Source of the DNA: Fictibacillus enclensis
Lineage (GTDB): Bacteria > Bacillota > Bacilli > Bacillales > Fictibacillaceae
Assembly (NCBI RefSeq): GCF_001457035.1
Contig: NZ_KQ758617.1
Location: 744,001 to 808,000, forward strand
DNA length: 64,000 nucleotides
Reading direction: 5' to 3'
Position numbers and translations under genes: made by a program
Notes under the pieces: model-generated
The model's database searches: none
Seen by the model: only the letters and a program-made list of their open reading frames with translations
Told to the model about the DNA's origin: nothing
In this document: positions 24,867-33,670 of the stretch, piece after piece
Position numbering within the stretch: position 1 is the first letter of the stretch
How the letters are laid out: every line of letters starts with the position of its first letter

Positions 24867-24906
24867 TTGACAAAAATAAGCCTAACGTAATAAAATAATT
24901 TTACGT
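24867..24906 (+). promoter_or_regulatory. Promoter with overlapping ACGTAA-N10-TTACGT operator
   Basis: TTGACA (24867-24872), 18-bp spacer, TAAAAT (24891-24896). An inverted repeat ACGTAA (24885-24890) / TTACGT (24901-24906) brackets the -10 box; read as direct repeats it is ACGTAAT twice, 17 bp apart. Its position fits autorepression by the HTH protein encoded next. Confidence 0.6.
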
Positions 24907-24935
24907 AATACATTTATTTTAAGTGAGGTGAAGCT

Positions 24936-25538
24936 GTGAACCAGAAGGCCCGAATAGAAGAAACGTATTTGGTCACATTGCCGGAGCAAGCTGCAGCCCT
25001 TTTGCATCCCATTCGTTCGGAGATTGTAGCTGCCTTGAAAGTCCCCGCTTCAGCCACCGAAATTGCCAAAATGCTAAACGAAACACCGCAAAAAATAAAT
25101 TATCACTTGAAAGCACTTGAAAAAGTAGGGCTGGTGCAAAAGGTGGGCACAAGGAATGTCAGAAATTTGGTAGAAGTACTATATCAGGCAGTGGCAAAAA
25201 CCCTGATTTTGTCTGAATCACTTGGCTTGTCACCGGAGACTTCACAAAAGTTGCAGGATCAGCATGCCCTGGCTCATGTATTATCATTGACTGAAGCAAT
25301 AAAAAAAGATGCCCTGCAGCTCATGGAACAGGCAGAAATAGCACAAATTCCAAGTGCCGTTCTTCAGGCTTCCGTCAGTTTATGCGGAGAAAAACAGCGG
25401 AATGAATTCATGAACGAATATTTCTCACTGCTTCATCAGTTAATTGAAAAATATCAATCAGGAGAAAAGGAAAACGGCGAGGAGTACCAGGTGTCTATTG
25501 CTATTTATCCAAAACCTGAAGGAGGAAAACAGGGATGA
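24936..25538 (+). CDS. ArsR-like winged-helix regulator
   Basis: 200 aa. Residues 15-75 form an ArsR-type winged helix ('LLHPIRSEIVAALKVPASATEIAKMLNETPQKINYHLKALEKVGLV'). The C-terminal 110 residues are helical and lack the usual metal Cys pairs, so a ligand other than metal is likely; one Cys is in 'SLCGEKQRNEF'. GTG start with GAGGTG 5 nt upstream. It overlaps the next small gene by ATGA and heads an operon ending in clpP. Confidence 0.8.
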   Translation: MNQKARIEETYLVTLPEQAAALLHPIRSEIVAALKVPASATEIAKMLNETPQKINYHLKALEKVGLVQKVGTRNVRNLVEVLYQAVAKTLILSESLGLSPETSQKLQDQHALAHVLSLTEAIKKDALQLMEQAEIAQIPSAVLQASVSLCGEKQRNEFMNEYFSLLHQLIEKYQSGEKENGEEYQVSIAIYPKPEGGKQG

Positions 25539-25786
25539 GCGACGTGAAGAAGCAGACTTCTCTTGTATGGGAAAAGAACCGGAAACAAAAACTGCGGGAT
25601 GAAAAAGTGATCAACCTTCATGAAAGAAAAAATGAGCAAGAAGAGAAGAACAGGGAAGAGCTGCGAACGGAGATCATGATTGAAACAGAGGGAAAAATGC
25701 CATCAAAGGTTGTCTACATTACATCCGGATTTGGAAAAATCGCTGCTGGCAGCACGGGATCTTCGCCGTACTGCATGGCAGCGTAA
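25535..25786 (+). CDS. Uncharacterised 83-aa charged protein between regulator and clpP
   Basis: No family recognised. Residues about 10-50 are a highly charged likely coiled-coil; the C-terminus 'STGSSPYCMAA' is non-polar and ends in Ala-Ala, resembling the C-terminal degrons (ssrA-like) recognised by ClpX. ATGA overlap with the regulator and 24 bp to clpP show a single operon. A role as Clp adaptor, substrate or regulator is inference only. Confidence 0.6.
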   Translation: MSDVKKQTSLVWEKNRKQKLRDEKVINLHERKNEQEEKNREELRTEIMIETEGKMPSKVVYITSGFGKIAAGSTGSSPYCMAA

Positions 25787-25810
25787 GAAACGTACAGGAG
25801 GAAAAAGATC

Positions 25811-26392
25811 ATGAACTTAGTGCCAATGGTTGTTGAAACCACGAACAGAGGCGAACGCTCGTATGATATTTATTCAAGGCTTTTAAAAGACCGAATTGTC
25901 ATTATTGGCAGCCCAATTGATGACAATGTTGCCAATTCTGTAGTCGCTCAGCTGCTATTTCTGGCAGCAGAAGATCCCGAAAAAGATATATCCATCTATA
26001 TTAACTCTCCTGGGGGATCTGTTACTGCTGGTTTGGCGATTTATGACACGATGCAATTTATTAAACCAGACGTGTCAACGATATGTATCGGGATGGCGGC
26101 ATCCATGGGCGCTATCCTGCTGATCGCCGGAGCAGAAGGAAAACGGTATGCGTTGCCGAATGCAGAAGTCATGATTCACCAGCCGATGGGCGGGACAGAA
26201 GGTCAGGCGGCAGACATGATTATCCACGCCAAACGAATTATTCAAACGCGGGAGATTTTAAATAAAATTATCTCCGACCGCTCAGGTCAGCCGATGGAAC
26301 GGGTGGAAAAGGATACAGACAGAGACTTCTTTATGACAGCGCAGCAAGCACTGGACTACGGCATTATTAACAAAGTGATTGAAAAACTATAG
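25811..26392 (+). CDS. clpP: ATP-dependent Clp protease proteolytic subunit (paralogue candidate)
   Basis: 193 aa. Catalytic triad Ser98 ('GMAASMGA'), His123 ('MIHQPMGG') and Asp172 ('DTDRDFF') at the standard positions, with the N-terminal '[19 protein letters not shown]'. Compared with the housekeeping ClpP consensus the region after Ser98 reads AILLIAG instead of AFLLAAG and the helix '[19 protein letters not shown]' differs. The divergence and regulated operon suggest a specialised second ClpP, but only a genome search can say whether it is the sole copy. AGGAGG precedes the ATG. Confidence 0.92.
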   Translation: MNLVPMVVETTNRGERSYDIYSRLLKDRIVIIGSPIDDNVANSVVAQLLFLAAEDPEKDISIYINSPGGSVTAGLAIYDTMQFIKPDVSTICIGMAASMGAILLIAGAEGKRYALPNAEVMIHQPMGGTEGQAADMIIHAKRIIQTREILNKIISDRSGQPMERVEKDTDRDFFMTAQQALDYGIINKVIEKL

Positions 26393-26400
26393 GTGTAACA

Positions 26401-26428
26401 GAAAGAGCTTATGAGCTCTTTCTTTTTT
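26401..26428 (+). terminator. Terminator of the regulator-clpP operon
   Basis: GAAAGAGCT (26401-26409) pairs with AGCTCTTTC (26414-26422), followed by TTTTTTA. Confidence 0.88.
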
Positions 26429-26509
26429 ATTTCACCCTGGCAGGTATTGCCCTATCCAAAGAGAAAAGAATAGAGCTGTCCATTAATTAATGACAAGGAG
26501 AAAGAATGT

Positions 26510-28033
26510 ATGGTAAATCAACAAAGAAGCAAAAAGTTTGTGGTCGCGGGCCTTTTGCTGGGAATTTTGATGTCAGCTATGGATAATACCATTGTGGCTA
26601 CGGCGATTGGAACGATTGTTGCGGAATTAGGGGATTTTGAGAAATTTATCTGGGTAACGTCCGCATACATGATTGCTTCTGTGGCAAGCATGCTGATTTT
26701 TGGAAAGCTGTCTGATATGTATGGCAGGAAAAAGTTTTATATTACCGGACTGGCTCTTTTTATTCTCGGATCGGTTCTTTGCGGAATGGCAGACACCATG
26801 ACACAGCTGAGTCTTTACCGGGCGATTCAGGGAGTTGGAGGCGGTGCGCTGATGCCGATTGCCTTCACCATTATTTTTGATATTTTTCCTGTTGAACAGC
26901 GTGGAAAGATGACCGGGCTGTTTGGAGCGGTCTTTGGCATGTCCAGTGTTTTTGGTCCGCTTCTTGGTGCGTATTTGACAGATTATCTGGACTGGCGCTG
27001 GATTTTCTATGTGAATTTACCGCTTGGACTTCTATCCCTCTTTTTCATTATCAAGTTCTATTTTGAATCTCTGGAACACCGTGAACAGAAAATTGATTAT
27101 CTTGGTGCGGTTTTGCTCGTTGCTTCGCTTGTCAGTCTGATGTTTGCCTTGGAATTTGGCGGAAAGGAGTATGCCTGGGATTCGGCGCTAATTTTTTCCC
27201 TGCTGGCCGGGTTTGTCGTTCTTTTCGTTCTGTTTATTCTGGCTGAACGCCGGGCGGCTGATCCAATTGTTTCCCTGGCCCTTTTTAAAAAGAGGCTCTT
27301 TCTCTCCAGCCAGGCGATCGCTTTCTTCTATGGTTCTGTGTTTATTTTGGCAACGATGTATATTCCCATTTATATTCAAGGTGTTTTTGGCGGGTCAGCG
27401 ACGAATGCGGGTCTGATATTGATGCCAATGATGATCGGGGTGGTAGTGGGAAGCCAGACCGGAGGACGAACGGTGATCCGCTCTTCCTATCGCAAGGTCA
27501 TGATGTTCTCGGGTGTTATTTTTCTGATTGGCGTTTATTTGCTCAGTACGATGGATGCGGGCACTTCAAGAATGCTGGTTACGCTGTATATGGTGCTTGC
27601 CGGAATCGGAGTAGGCTTTTCCTTTCCTGTGCTCAGCATGGCTTCGGTTCATAAGCTGGACGCCAGACAGAGAGGCTCCGCCAATTCCCAGAATGCATTT
27701 TTCCGCCTCATCGGCATGACGCTGGGCATCACGATTTTTGGAACCATTCAAAACAATCTGTTAAGTGATCGGCTGAAGGATGCCCTGCCTCAATTTGGTC
27801 AGTTTCAAAAGTCAGTGGACTCAAGGGCGTTATTGCAGCCGGAAGTGCGGAAACAAATCCCGCCTGAGGTTTTGGACAAGATGACGGATGTTTTGGCAAA
27901 CTCTATTGCCGACACGTTTAGCTATTCGCTGATTTGTGTTGTTGCTGCGCTGCTGTTTATCTTTTTTATGGGGCAGGCCCGCGTCAAGGAATCGGATGAA
28001 TCAATGAGTAACGGAAGAGTATCAGAGGGGTAA
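26510..28033 (+). CDS. DHA2-type MFS multidrug exporter (EmrB/QacA family)
   Basis: 507 aa, fourteen membrane segments. Motif 'SAMDNTIVATAIGTIVAELGDF' at helix 1 (motif D1), 'GKLSDMYGRKKFYITG' (motif A), 'LYRAIQGVGGGALMP' (motif B) and 'GAVFGMSSVFGPLLGAYL' (motif C of drug/H+ antiporters). Likely exports toxic amphiphiles. AAGGAG lies 9 nt before the ATG. No adjacent repressor gene. Confidence 0.9.
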   Translation: MVNQQRSKKFVVAGLLLGILMSAMDNTIVATAIGTIVAELGDFEKFIWVTSAYMIASVASMLIFGKLSDMYGRKKFYITGLALFILGSVLCGMADTMTQLSLYRAIQGVGGGALMPIAFTIIFDIFPVEQRGKMTGLFGAVFGMSSVFGPLLGAYLTDYLDWRWIFYVNLPLGLLSLFFIIKFYFESLEHREQKIDYLGAVLLVASLVSLMFALEFGGKEYAWDSALIFSLLAGFVVLFVLFILAERRAADPIVSLALFKKRLFLSSQAIAFFYGSVFILATMYIPIYIQGVFGGSATNAGLILMPMMIGVVVGSQTGGRTVIRSSYRKVMMFSGVIFLIGVYLLSTMDAGTSRMLVTLYMVLAGIGVGFSFPVLSMASVHKLDARQRGSANSQNAFFRLIGMTLGITIFGTIQNNLLSDRLKDALPQFGQFQKSVDSRALLQPEVRKQIPPEVLDKMTDVLANSIADTFSYSLICVVAALLFIFFMGQARVKESDESMSNGRVSEG

Positions 28034-28050
28034 CCTCTGATGCTTTTTTA
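28021..28050 (+). terminator. Intrinsic terminator
   Basis: ATCAGAGG (28021-28028) pairs with CCTCTGAT (28034-28041), then GCTTTTTT; overlaps the exporter stop codon. Confidence 0.82.
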
Positions 28051-28119
28051 CTGTTAAAAAGGAGTAAACCATGCTAATCTTTTACAATATAAATAGTTTA
28101 CAGAAAGAAGGAAGAAAGA

Positions 28120-29352
28120 ATGGCAATGGCTTCCGTTAAAAAAGAAGCTTCCGCAACGGAAACGATTTACAAGGTTTTATTTGCGATTAGTTTTGTCCAT
28201 TTACTGAATGATGCGATGCAATCGGTGATTCCAGCCATTTTTCCGATACTGGAACAGTCTATGAATCTGTCGTTTGCACAGCTCGGATGGATCGCGTTTA
28301 CACTAAATATGACCTCATCCATTATGCAGCCCGTTGTCGGGTGGTACACCGATAAAAAAACATCACCTTTTTTGCTTCCACTGGGCATGGCTTGCAGTCT
28401 GGCTGGGATGGTGGGGATTGTTTTTTCCAGCCATTTTTCATACATACTGCTCTCCGTTGTTTTTATCGGACTTGGTTCTGCAGTATTTCACCCGGAGGGG
28501 TCACGAGTGGCCTATATGGCAGCAGGAAAACGGAGAGGGCTTGCCCAATCCATTTATCAGGTGGGAGGGAATACCGGTCAATCGCTGGCACCGGTTATGA
28601 CCGCGCTGGTTTTTGTACCGTTTGGCCAATTTGGCGCCATCTGGTTTACGCTGGTCGCTGCTTTGGCGATCGCAGTGCTCATTTTTGTGTCTGGCTGGTA
28701 CCGTTCAAGGCTGGTTGCTTTTCCGCGTATTGGCAACAAAAACAGAAAGAAGGCGGCGAACCCCAAACGAAAGAATCAAATTACGTTTGCTGTGTGCCTT
28801 CTTGTTTTTCTTGTCTTCGCACGTTCCTGGTATGTATCGGGTATTTCTAATTTTTACCAGTTCTATTTGATTAAAAACTATCATCTGTCCATTTCTCATG
28901 CTCAGTATTACATCTTCGTCTTTTTGGCTGCAGGTGTGGCGGGTACTTTTTTTGGAGGTCCCCTTGCCGACCGTTTCGGAAAGCGAAACATGATTTTCTG
29001 GTCCATGCTCGGTTCCGCACCTCTTGCCATGCTGCTTCCGCATGTCCGTCTGTTCTGGGTTTATCCGATCTTTTTGCTGCTTGGTTTTATCATCATGTCC
29101 AGTTTTTCAGTGACCGTCGTTTACGCCCAAGAGCTCCTTCCTGGCCGTATCGGAATGGTCTCTGGTCTGATTGTTGGGCTGGCTTTTGGGATGGGAGCGT
29201 TGGGCTCTGTGATTTTGGGGAATTTAGCGGATTTGTACAGCGTACGTTTTATTATGCTGCTGGTGAGTTTCTTGCCATTTGCAGGAGTATTGACCTTTCT
29301 TTTGCCGAACGATCAAACGGTCAAGGCATGGGAGATGGAACAAACCAGGTAA
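28120..29352 (+). CDS. MFS transporter of the fosmidomycin-resistance (Fsr) type
   Basis: 410 aa, twelve membrane segments. 'ISFVHLLNDAMQSVIPAIFPILEQSMNLSFAQLGWIAFTLNMTSSIMQP' (spanning residues about 23-71) and 'GLGSAVFHPEGSRVAYMAAG' are the hallmark of Fsr-type exporters. AAGGAAG lies 5 nt before the ATG. Substrate unknown. Runs in the same direction as the DHA2 exporter but is separated from it by a terminator. Confidence 0.88.
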   Translation: MAMASVKKEASATETIYKVLFAISFVHLLNDAMQSVIPAIFPILEQSMNLSFAQLGWIAFTLNMTSSIMQPVVGWYTDKKTSPFLLPLGMACSLAGMVGIVFSSHFSYILLSVVFIGLGSAVFHPEGSRVAYMAAGKRRGLAQSIYQVGGNTGQSLAPVMTALVFVPFGQFGAIWFTLVAALAIAVLIFVSGWYRSRLVAFPRIGNKNRKKAANPKRKNQITFAVCLLVFLVFARSWYVSGISNFYQFYLIKNYHLSISHAQYYIFVFLAAGVAGTFFGGPLADRFGKRNMIFWSMLGSAPLAMLLPHVRLFWVYPIFLLLGFIIMSSFSVTVVYAQELLPGRIGMVSGLIVGLAFGMGALGSVILGNLADLYSVRFIMLLVSFLPFAGVLTFLLPNDQTVKAWEMEQTR

Positions 29353-29357
29353 CACCA

Positions 29358-29388
29358 GAAGAGCCGACGCCATAGGCGCCGGCTCTTC
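29358..29388. terminator. Hairpin terminator between convergent genes
   Basis: GAAGAGCCG (29358-29366) pairs with CGGCTCTTC (29380-29388) with an inner CGCC/GGCG stem. T runs on both sides are weak. Confidence 0.6.
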
Positions 29389-29392
29389 ACGT

Positions 29393-29620
29393 TTATCGTT
29401 TTCCTTCTGGAGGATTAAGGTTCTTTTCGGAAGAAGAGGTACTTTTCGTTTCTTCCTTGTTCCGTTCTTCTATGCTTTCATCTTTTATGTCTTCAAGAGG
29501 GAGATCGTCGGTTGGCATGACGAGCTGATCACGTTCCAGCTGTTTCTTCTGGCTTTTTTCAAAAGCTTCATTTCTATCATTCCGGTCCAGTAATTTATCT
29601 TGCTTTTTATCATTATCCAT
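29393..29620 (-). CDS. Uncharacterised 75-aa hydrophilic protein
   Basis: No family recognised. Very charged and low in complexity, with no Cys or Trp, probably disordered ('EDIKDESIEERNKEETKSTSSSEKN' order near the C-terminus, not continuous). AAGGAGAG lies 7 nt before the ATG at 29620; the longer reading to 29719 lacks a ribosome site. Such proteins are common in Bacillales and often sporulation- or stress-expressed; no evidence for that here. Confidence 0.65.
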   Translation of the reverse strand: MDNDKKQDKLLDRNDRNEAFEKSQKKQLERDQLVMPTDDLPLEDIKDESIEERNKEETKSTSSSEKNLNPPEGKR

Positions 29621-29697
29621 ATGAAATCTCTCCTTTTTTTGTATGTACTGTAGTAATAGCCTTTCCGTGATTTTTAAAACCTTTTTTATTTTAGTAA

Positions 29698-29776
29698 TTG
29701 ACAAAAACGCAATGTCCATTAAAATATAGGTAAACGTTTACATCAGTTGTTCTTAGGAAATTACGTAAACGTTTAC
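29698..29776 (+). promoter_or_regulatory. Promoter and twin GTAAACGTTTAC operators of the sugar operon
   Basis: TTGACA (29698-29703), 16-bp spacer, TAAAAT (29720-29725). Two perfect 12-bp palindromes GTAAACGTTTAC lie at 29730-29741 and 29765-29776, centres 35 bp apart, straddling and following the start point. Their form is that of LacI-family operators (A-A-A-C-G-T-T-T core). No LacI-family gene is nearby. Confidence 0.82.
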
Positions 29777-29823
29777 CCTTTTGAAAGAACAGGATTTCTA
29801 CATAAATCAAAGGAGTGTAACCA

Positions 29824-30543
29824 ATGAAGGTAACCATTTGGAACGAGAACCGCCATGAAAAAAAGAATCCGGCAGTACGCGAGGTGTACCCGGATGGAAT
29901 TCATGGAGCTATTCAGCAATTTTTAGAAAATGAAGGAATTCAGACAGGAACCGCTACATTGGATGAAGAAGAGCATGGCTTGAGCCAGGAAGTGCTGGAC
30001 AATACCGATGTTCTTATCTGGTGGGGCCATATCGCCCATGATGAAGTATCGGATGAAGTAGTGGAGCGGGTCCGGCAAAGGGTGCTGAATGGCATGGGAC
30101 TGGTTGTCCTTCACTCAGGGCATTTCTCTAAAATTTTCAAAAAATTAATGGGCACGTCATGTGACCTCAAATGGCGCGAAGCAGATGAAAAGGAACGCCT
30201 TTGGGTCGTTGATCCATCTCATCCGATTGCAGCCAATATCGGACAATATATCGAACTGCCAAAAGAAGAGATGTACGGAGAACATTTTGACATTCCAACT
30301 CCGGATGAACTCGTATTTGTCAGCTGGTTTGAAGGTGGGGAAGTATTCCGCAGCGGCTGCACATACAAGCGCGGCCAAGGTAAAATCTTTTATTTCCGCC
30401 CGGGGCATGAAACCTATCCGACCTATCATAAAAAAGAAATTCAGCAGGTTATTGTCAATGCCGTTCAGTGGGCAAAGCCTGCAGCGAGTGAAAAGCCAGT
30501 CTACGGAAATGCCAAGCCGCTTGAAGCTATTGGCTCAAAGTAA
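29824..30543 (+). CDS. ThuA-like glutamine-amidotransferase-fold protein
   Basis: 239 aa. ThuA domain: '[14 protein letters not shown]', '[20 protein letters not shown]', '[19 protein letters not shown]', '[31 protein letters not shown]'. ThuA-type proteins accompany Gfo/Idh/MocA oxidoreductases in sugar and sugar-derivative catabolism; their reaction is not firmly settled. First gene of a four-gene operon behind the twin palindromes. Confidence 0.88.
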   Translation: MKVTIWNENRHEKKNPAVREVYPDGIHGAIQQFLENEGIQTGTATLDEEEHGLSQEVLDNTDVLIWWGHIAHDEVSDEVVERVRQRVLNGMGLVVLHSGHFSKIFKKLMGTSCDLKWREADEKERLWVVDPSHPIAANIGQYIELPKEEMYGEHFDIPTPDELVFVSWFEGGEVFRSGCTYKRGQGKIFYFRPGHETYPTYHKKEIQQVIVNAVQWAKPAASEKPVYGNAKPLEAIGSK

Positions 30544-30567
30544 TTTAAACAAGGAGTGAACCAAGAA

Positions 30568-31605
30568 ATGATTAAAGTAGGAATTATTGGATGTGGCAGT
30601 ATTGCCCAGCACCGACACTTGCCAGAGTACCAGCAAAACCAAGAGACAGAAATTGCCGCTGTATGCGATATCAATCAGCTCCGCGCCGATCAAATCGCTA
30701 AAGAATATGGAGCAAAAGCCTATTATTCCTATGAGGAACTCTTAAAGGACCCGGAAATTGAAGCGGTCAGCGTATGCACTCCCAATTACCTGCATGCACC
30801 AATTACCATTGCTGCCCTGAACAGCGGCAAGCATGTATTATGTGAAAAGCCGATGGCCACCTCTCTTGAAGAAGCAGAACAGATGATTATGGCCAGTGAA
30901 AAAAACGGCAAGAAATTAATGATTGCCCACAACCAGCGCTTTGTTCGCTCACATGAAAAGGCGCGTGAAATTCTTGAAAAAGGAGAGCTTGGTAAGATAT
31001 ACAGCTTCAGAACCGCGTTCGGCCATCCGGGACCAGAAACATGGAGTGCCGATGGGACAAACAGCTGGTTCTTTAAAAAAGAACAAGCCTTTATTGGAGC
31101 GATGGGGGATCTTGGCGTTCATAAAACGGATTTGCTTCGCTTCCTTTTAGGAGAAGAAATCGAGGAAGTCGCTGCTTTTGTGGAAACGTCTTCAAAAGAA
31201 AACGCTACGGTGGATGATACGGCCGTTTGTGTATTAAAAACGGAAAGCGGAATCATTGGCACACTTGCCGCAAGCTGGTCCTATGTTGCCAAAGAAGATA
31301 ATTCTACAATCATTTACGGTGAAAAAGGGATTCTACGCATGGAAGAAAGTCCTGAATATTCATTGGTTGCACAGTACAAGGATGGTTCTGTAGTTAATTA
31401 CTCACTGGGTCAAATTCAGACGAACGACTCCGGAGGACAAATTGATTCCAGGGTCATCGCTAAATTTGCAGAATGTATTTTAAATGATGAGGAGCCAGCT
31501 GTTTCCGGAGAAGAAGGTAAACGCTCACTTGCGGTAATTATTGCCGCATTAAAAGCCAGCGAAACGAAAAAGAATGTGAGCCTTGCCAACGGAGTACTTG
31601 CATGA
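30568..31605 (+). CDS. Gfo/Idh/MocA-family NAD(P)-dependent oxidoreductase 1
   Basis: 345 aa. N-terminal Rossmann 'KVGIIGCGSIAQHRHLPEY', 'VCTPNYLHAPITIAALNSGKHVLCEKPMA' with the family EKP motif (Lys of catalysis), then the C-terminal alpha/beta domain with 'GDLGVHKTDLLRFLLGEE' carrying the catalytic His. GTG at 30556 is in frame but overlaps the ribosome site; the ATG at 30568 is preferred. Oxidises or reduces a sugar, inositol or pseudo-disaccharide. Confidence 0.9.
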   Translation: MIKVGIIGCGSIAQHRHLPEYQQNQETEIAAVCDINQLRADQIAKEYGAKAYYSYEELLKDPEIEAVSVCTPNYLHAPITIAALNSGKHVLCEKPMATSLEEAEQMIMASEKNGKKLMIAHNQRFVRSHEKAREILEKGELGKIYSFRTAFGHPGPETWSADGTNSWFFKKEQAFIGAMGDLGVHKTDLLRFLLGEEIEEVAAFVETSSKENATVDDTAVCVLKTESGIIGTLAASWSYVAKEDNSTIIYGEKGILRMEESPEYSLVAQYKDGSVVNYSLGQIQTNDSGGQIDSRVIAKFAECILNDEEPAVSGEEGKRSLAVIIAALKASETKKNVSLANGVLA

Positions 31606-32666
31606 ATATGCTGAAAATCGGTTTTATCGGAGTCGGCGGGATTGCAGAATCGAGGCATATCCCAGCTGTGCGCAAATTGGCCGAGAAAGCAGTCATAACG
31701 GGTGTAAGTGATGTTAATCATCACCGTGCCCAACAGATCGCAGAAACGTATAATATTCCGGGAGTTTATGAGAATTATCATGATCTTCTGGAAAACGTGG
31801 ATGCTGTATTTATTTCAACGCCGAATAAATTTCACGCAGAAATCTCGGTGGCAGCGCTAAAAGCAGGAGTGCATGTTTTTTGTGAAAAGCCGATGGCACT
31901 CTCCACCAAGGAATGTGATGAGATGATAAAAGCTGCCAAGGAGTCCGGTAAAGTGCTGTCTATTGGCTATCATTACCGCTTCATGAAAAATGCCCAGGCA
32001 GCGAAGAAAGTTATGTTGGAAGGCGAAATTGGCGAGCCGCTCGTCATCAGGGCACAGGGCTTGAGGCGTCGAAAAGTTCCCGGCTGGGGTGTTTTTACCA
32101 ACAAAGAACTGCAGGGCGGCGGCAGCTTAATCGATTATGGGTGCCATCTTCTGGATTTGGCACTCTGGCTGATGGGGGATTCAGTGCCGGTGGAAGTGAT
32201 GGGTTCCCAATACAATCTGCTGAGCCGTACTCCTGACCAAGTGAACTTGTGGGGAGATTTCGACCATAGCACCTTCGAGGTGGATGATCATGTAACAGGC
32301 TATGTCCGGTTTGAAAATGGAGCTTCTCTGTTATTGGAAACCTCCTGGTCGGCCAACATCAAAGAGGACCTGGAGAATGTGAGCATTTCCGGTGAAAAAG
32401 GCGGTCTTGATGTTTTTCCTTTTCACTTGAATCAGGCCAAACATGGGCTATTGCTGAATTCGGAAGCCGCTTTTATCCCGGGAGATGATAATCCTGGAAA
32501 TCCGCAGGCGGAAAACTTTGTGGAATGCTGCCTCGGGCTGGCAGAGCAGGTAGTAAAGCCAGAAGAAGCAAGAAGAGTGTCAATGCTGATTGAAGCCATT
32601 TATGAAAGTAGTTTAATTGGAAGCAGTGTGAAATTAAATGAGCGAAAGGAAGTGGAGAGTCGATGA
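31602..32666 (+). CDS. Gfo/Idh/MocA-family NAD(P)-dependent oxidoreductase 2
   Basis: 354 aa. 'KIGFIGVGGIAESRHIPAV' Rossmann start, 'STPNKFHAEISVAALKAGVHVFCEKPMAL' with EKP, and 'GGGSLIDYGCHLLDLALWLMG' with the catalytic Asp/His. Overlaps the preceding gene by ATGA. Having two different Gfo/Idh/MocA enzymes in one operon suggests an oxidation followed by a reduction at another position. Confidence 0.9.
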   Translation: MNMLKIGFIGVGGIAESRHIPAVRKLAEKAVITGVSDVNHHRAQQIAETYNIPGVYENYHDLLENVDAVFISTPNKFHAEISVAALKAGVHVFCEKPMALSTKECDEMIKAAKESGKVLSIGYHYRFMKNAQAAKKVMLEGEIGEPLVIRAQGLRRRKVPGWGVFTNKELQGGGSLIDYGCHLLDLALWLMGDSVPVEVMGSQYNLLSRTPDQVNLWGDFDHSTFEVDDHVTGYVRFENGASLLLETSWSANIKEDLENVSISGEKGGLDVFPFHLNQAKHGLLLNSEAAFIPGDDNPGNPQAENFVECCLGLAEQVVKPEEARRVSMLIEAIYESSLIGSSVKLNERKEVESR

Positions 32667-33631
32667 AGTTAGGTGTATTTACGGTATTGTTTTCTGAAAT
32701 GTCCCTTGAACAAATGCTCGATCATGTGAAAAAAGAGGGAGTAAAAGCGGTTGAAATCGGAACGGGGAATTACCCGGGAAACGCTCACTGCAATTTGGAC
32801 GAACTGTTAGACAGTGAAGAAAAAAGAAAAGGTTTCCTTCACCAGATAGAGTCAAGGGATTTGATGATCAGCGCATTGAGCTGCCATGGAAATCCTCTTT
32901 CTCCAGATCAGGAGTTTGCCCGTGTTTCTCATGAGACTTTTGTTAAAACAGTAGATTTGGCCAGTATGCTCGGAATTCCGGTTGTCAACTGCTTTTCTGG
33001 TGTGCCTGGGGACCATGAAGAAGCTAAGTACCCTAACTGGCCGGTTACCCCTTGGCCAAACGAATATGGTGATGTCCTGAAATGGCAGTGGGAAGAAAAA
33101 TTAATTCCTTATTGGCGGGAATGGGGACAATATGCGAAAGACAAGAACGTGAAAATTGGACTGGAATTGCATGGCGGATTTCTGGTACATACCCCGTATA
33201 CCCTATTGAAATTGCGTGAAGAAACCTGTGATGCCATTGGTGCCAATCTTGACCCAAGCCATTTATGGTGGCAGGGAATTGATCCTGTGGCAGCGATTAA
33301 AATTCTTGGCAAAGCAGATGCGATCCACCACTTCCATGCCAAGGATACGTATATTGATCAGGATAACGTGAACATGTATGGATTGACGGATATGCAGCCA
33401 TATGGGGAAGTCAGATCCCGGGCCTGGAGCTTCCGTTCTGTTGGCTGCGGCCATAGCGTCCAGGAATGGTCCGACATGATCAGCGCATTACGAACCTATG
33501 GCTACGATTATGTGGTCAGCATTGAGCATGAGGACCCGCTTATGAGCATCAATGAAGGGTTTGCCCGTGCCGTGAAGAATCTGAATGATGTAATGATTGA
33601 AGAGACTCCTGCAGAAATGTGGTGGGTGTAA
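32663..33631 (+). CDS. Sugar phosphate isomerase/epimerase (xylose-isomerase-like TIM barrel)
   Basis: 322 aa. AP-endonuclease-2/xylose-isomerase barrel with metal ligands expected at Glu ('KIGLELHGGFLVHT'), Asp/His ('ANLDPSHLWWQG'), His ('AIHHFHAKDTYID') and Glu ('YVVSIEHEDPL'). ATGA overlap with the second oxidoreductase. Family members isomerise, epimerise or eliminate keto-sugars. No sugar transporter is in the operon. Confidence 0.88.
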   Translation: MKLGVFTVLFSEMSLEQMLDHVKKEGVKAVEIGTGNYPGNAHCNLDELLDSEEKRKGFLHQIESRDLMISALSCHGNPLSPDQEFARVSHETFVKTVDLASMLGIPVVNCFSGVPGDHEEAKYPNWPVTPWPNEYGDVLKWQWEEKLIPYWREWGQYAKDKNVKIGLELHGGFLVHTPYTLLKLREETCDAIGANLDPSHLWWQGIDPVAAIKILGKADAIHHFHAKDTYIDQDNVNMYGLTDMQPYGEVRSRAWSFRSVGCGHSVQEWSDMISALRTYGYDYVVSIEHEDPLMSINEGFARAVKNLNDVMIEETPAEMWWV

Positions 33632-33670
33632 AATAAAAGAAACGAGCCTTAGGGGCTCGTTTCTTTTATT
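33632..33670. terminator. Bidirectional terminator with 17-bp stem
   Basis: AATAAAAGAAACGAGCC (33632-33648) pairs perfectly with GGCTCGTTTCTTTTATT (33654-33670). It serves the sugar operon and the convergent YtxH gene. Confidence 0.9.

Noticed and set aside
29730-29776. Twin palindromes as CcpA cre sites
   Set aside because: They share the LacI-family core with cre, but perfect duplicated 12-mers at one operon suit a dedicated LacI-type regulator better; CcpA binding cannot be excluded.
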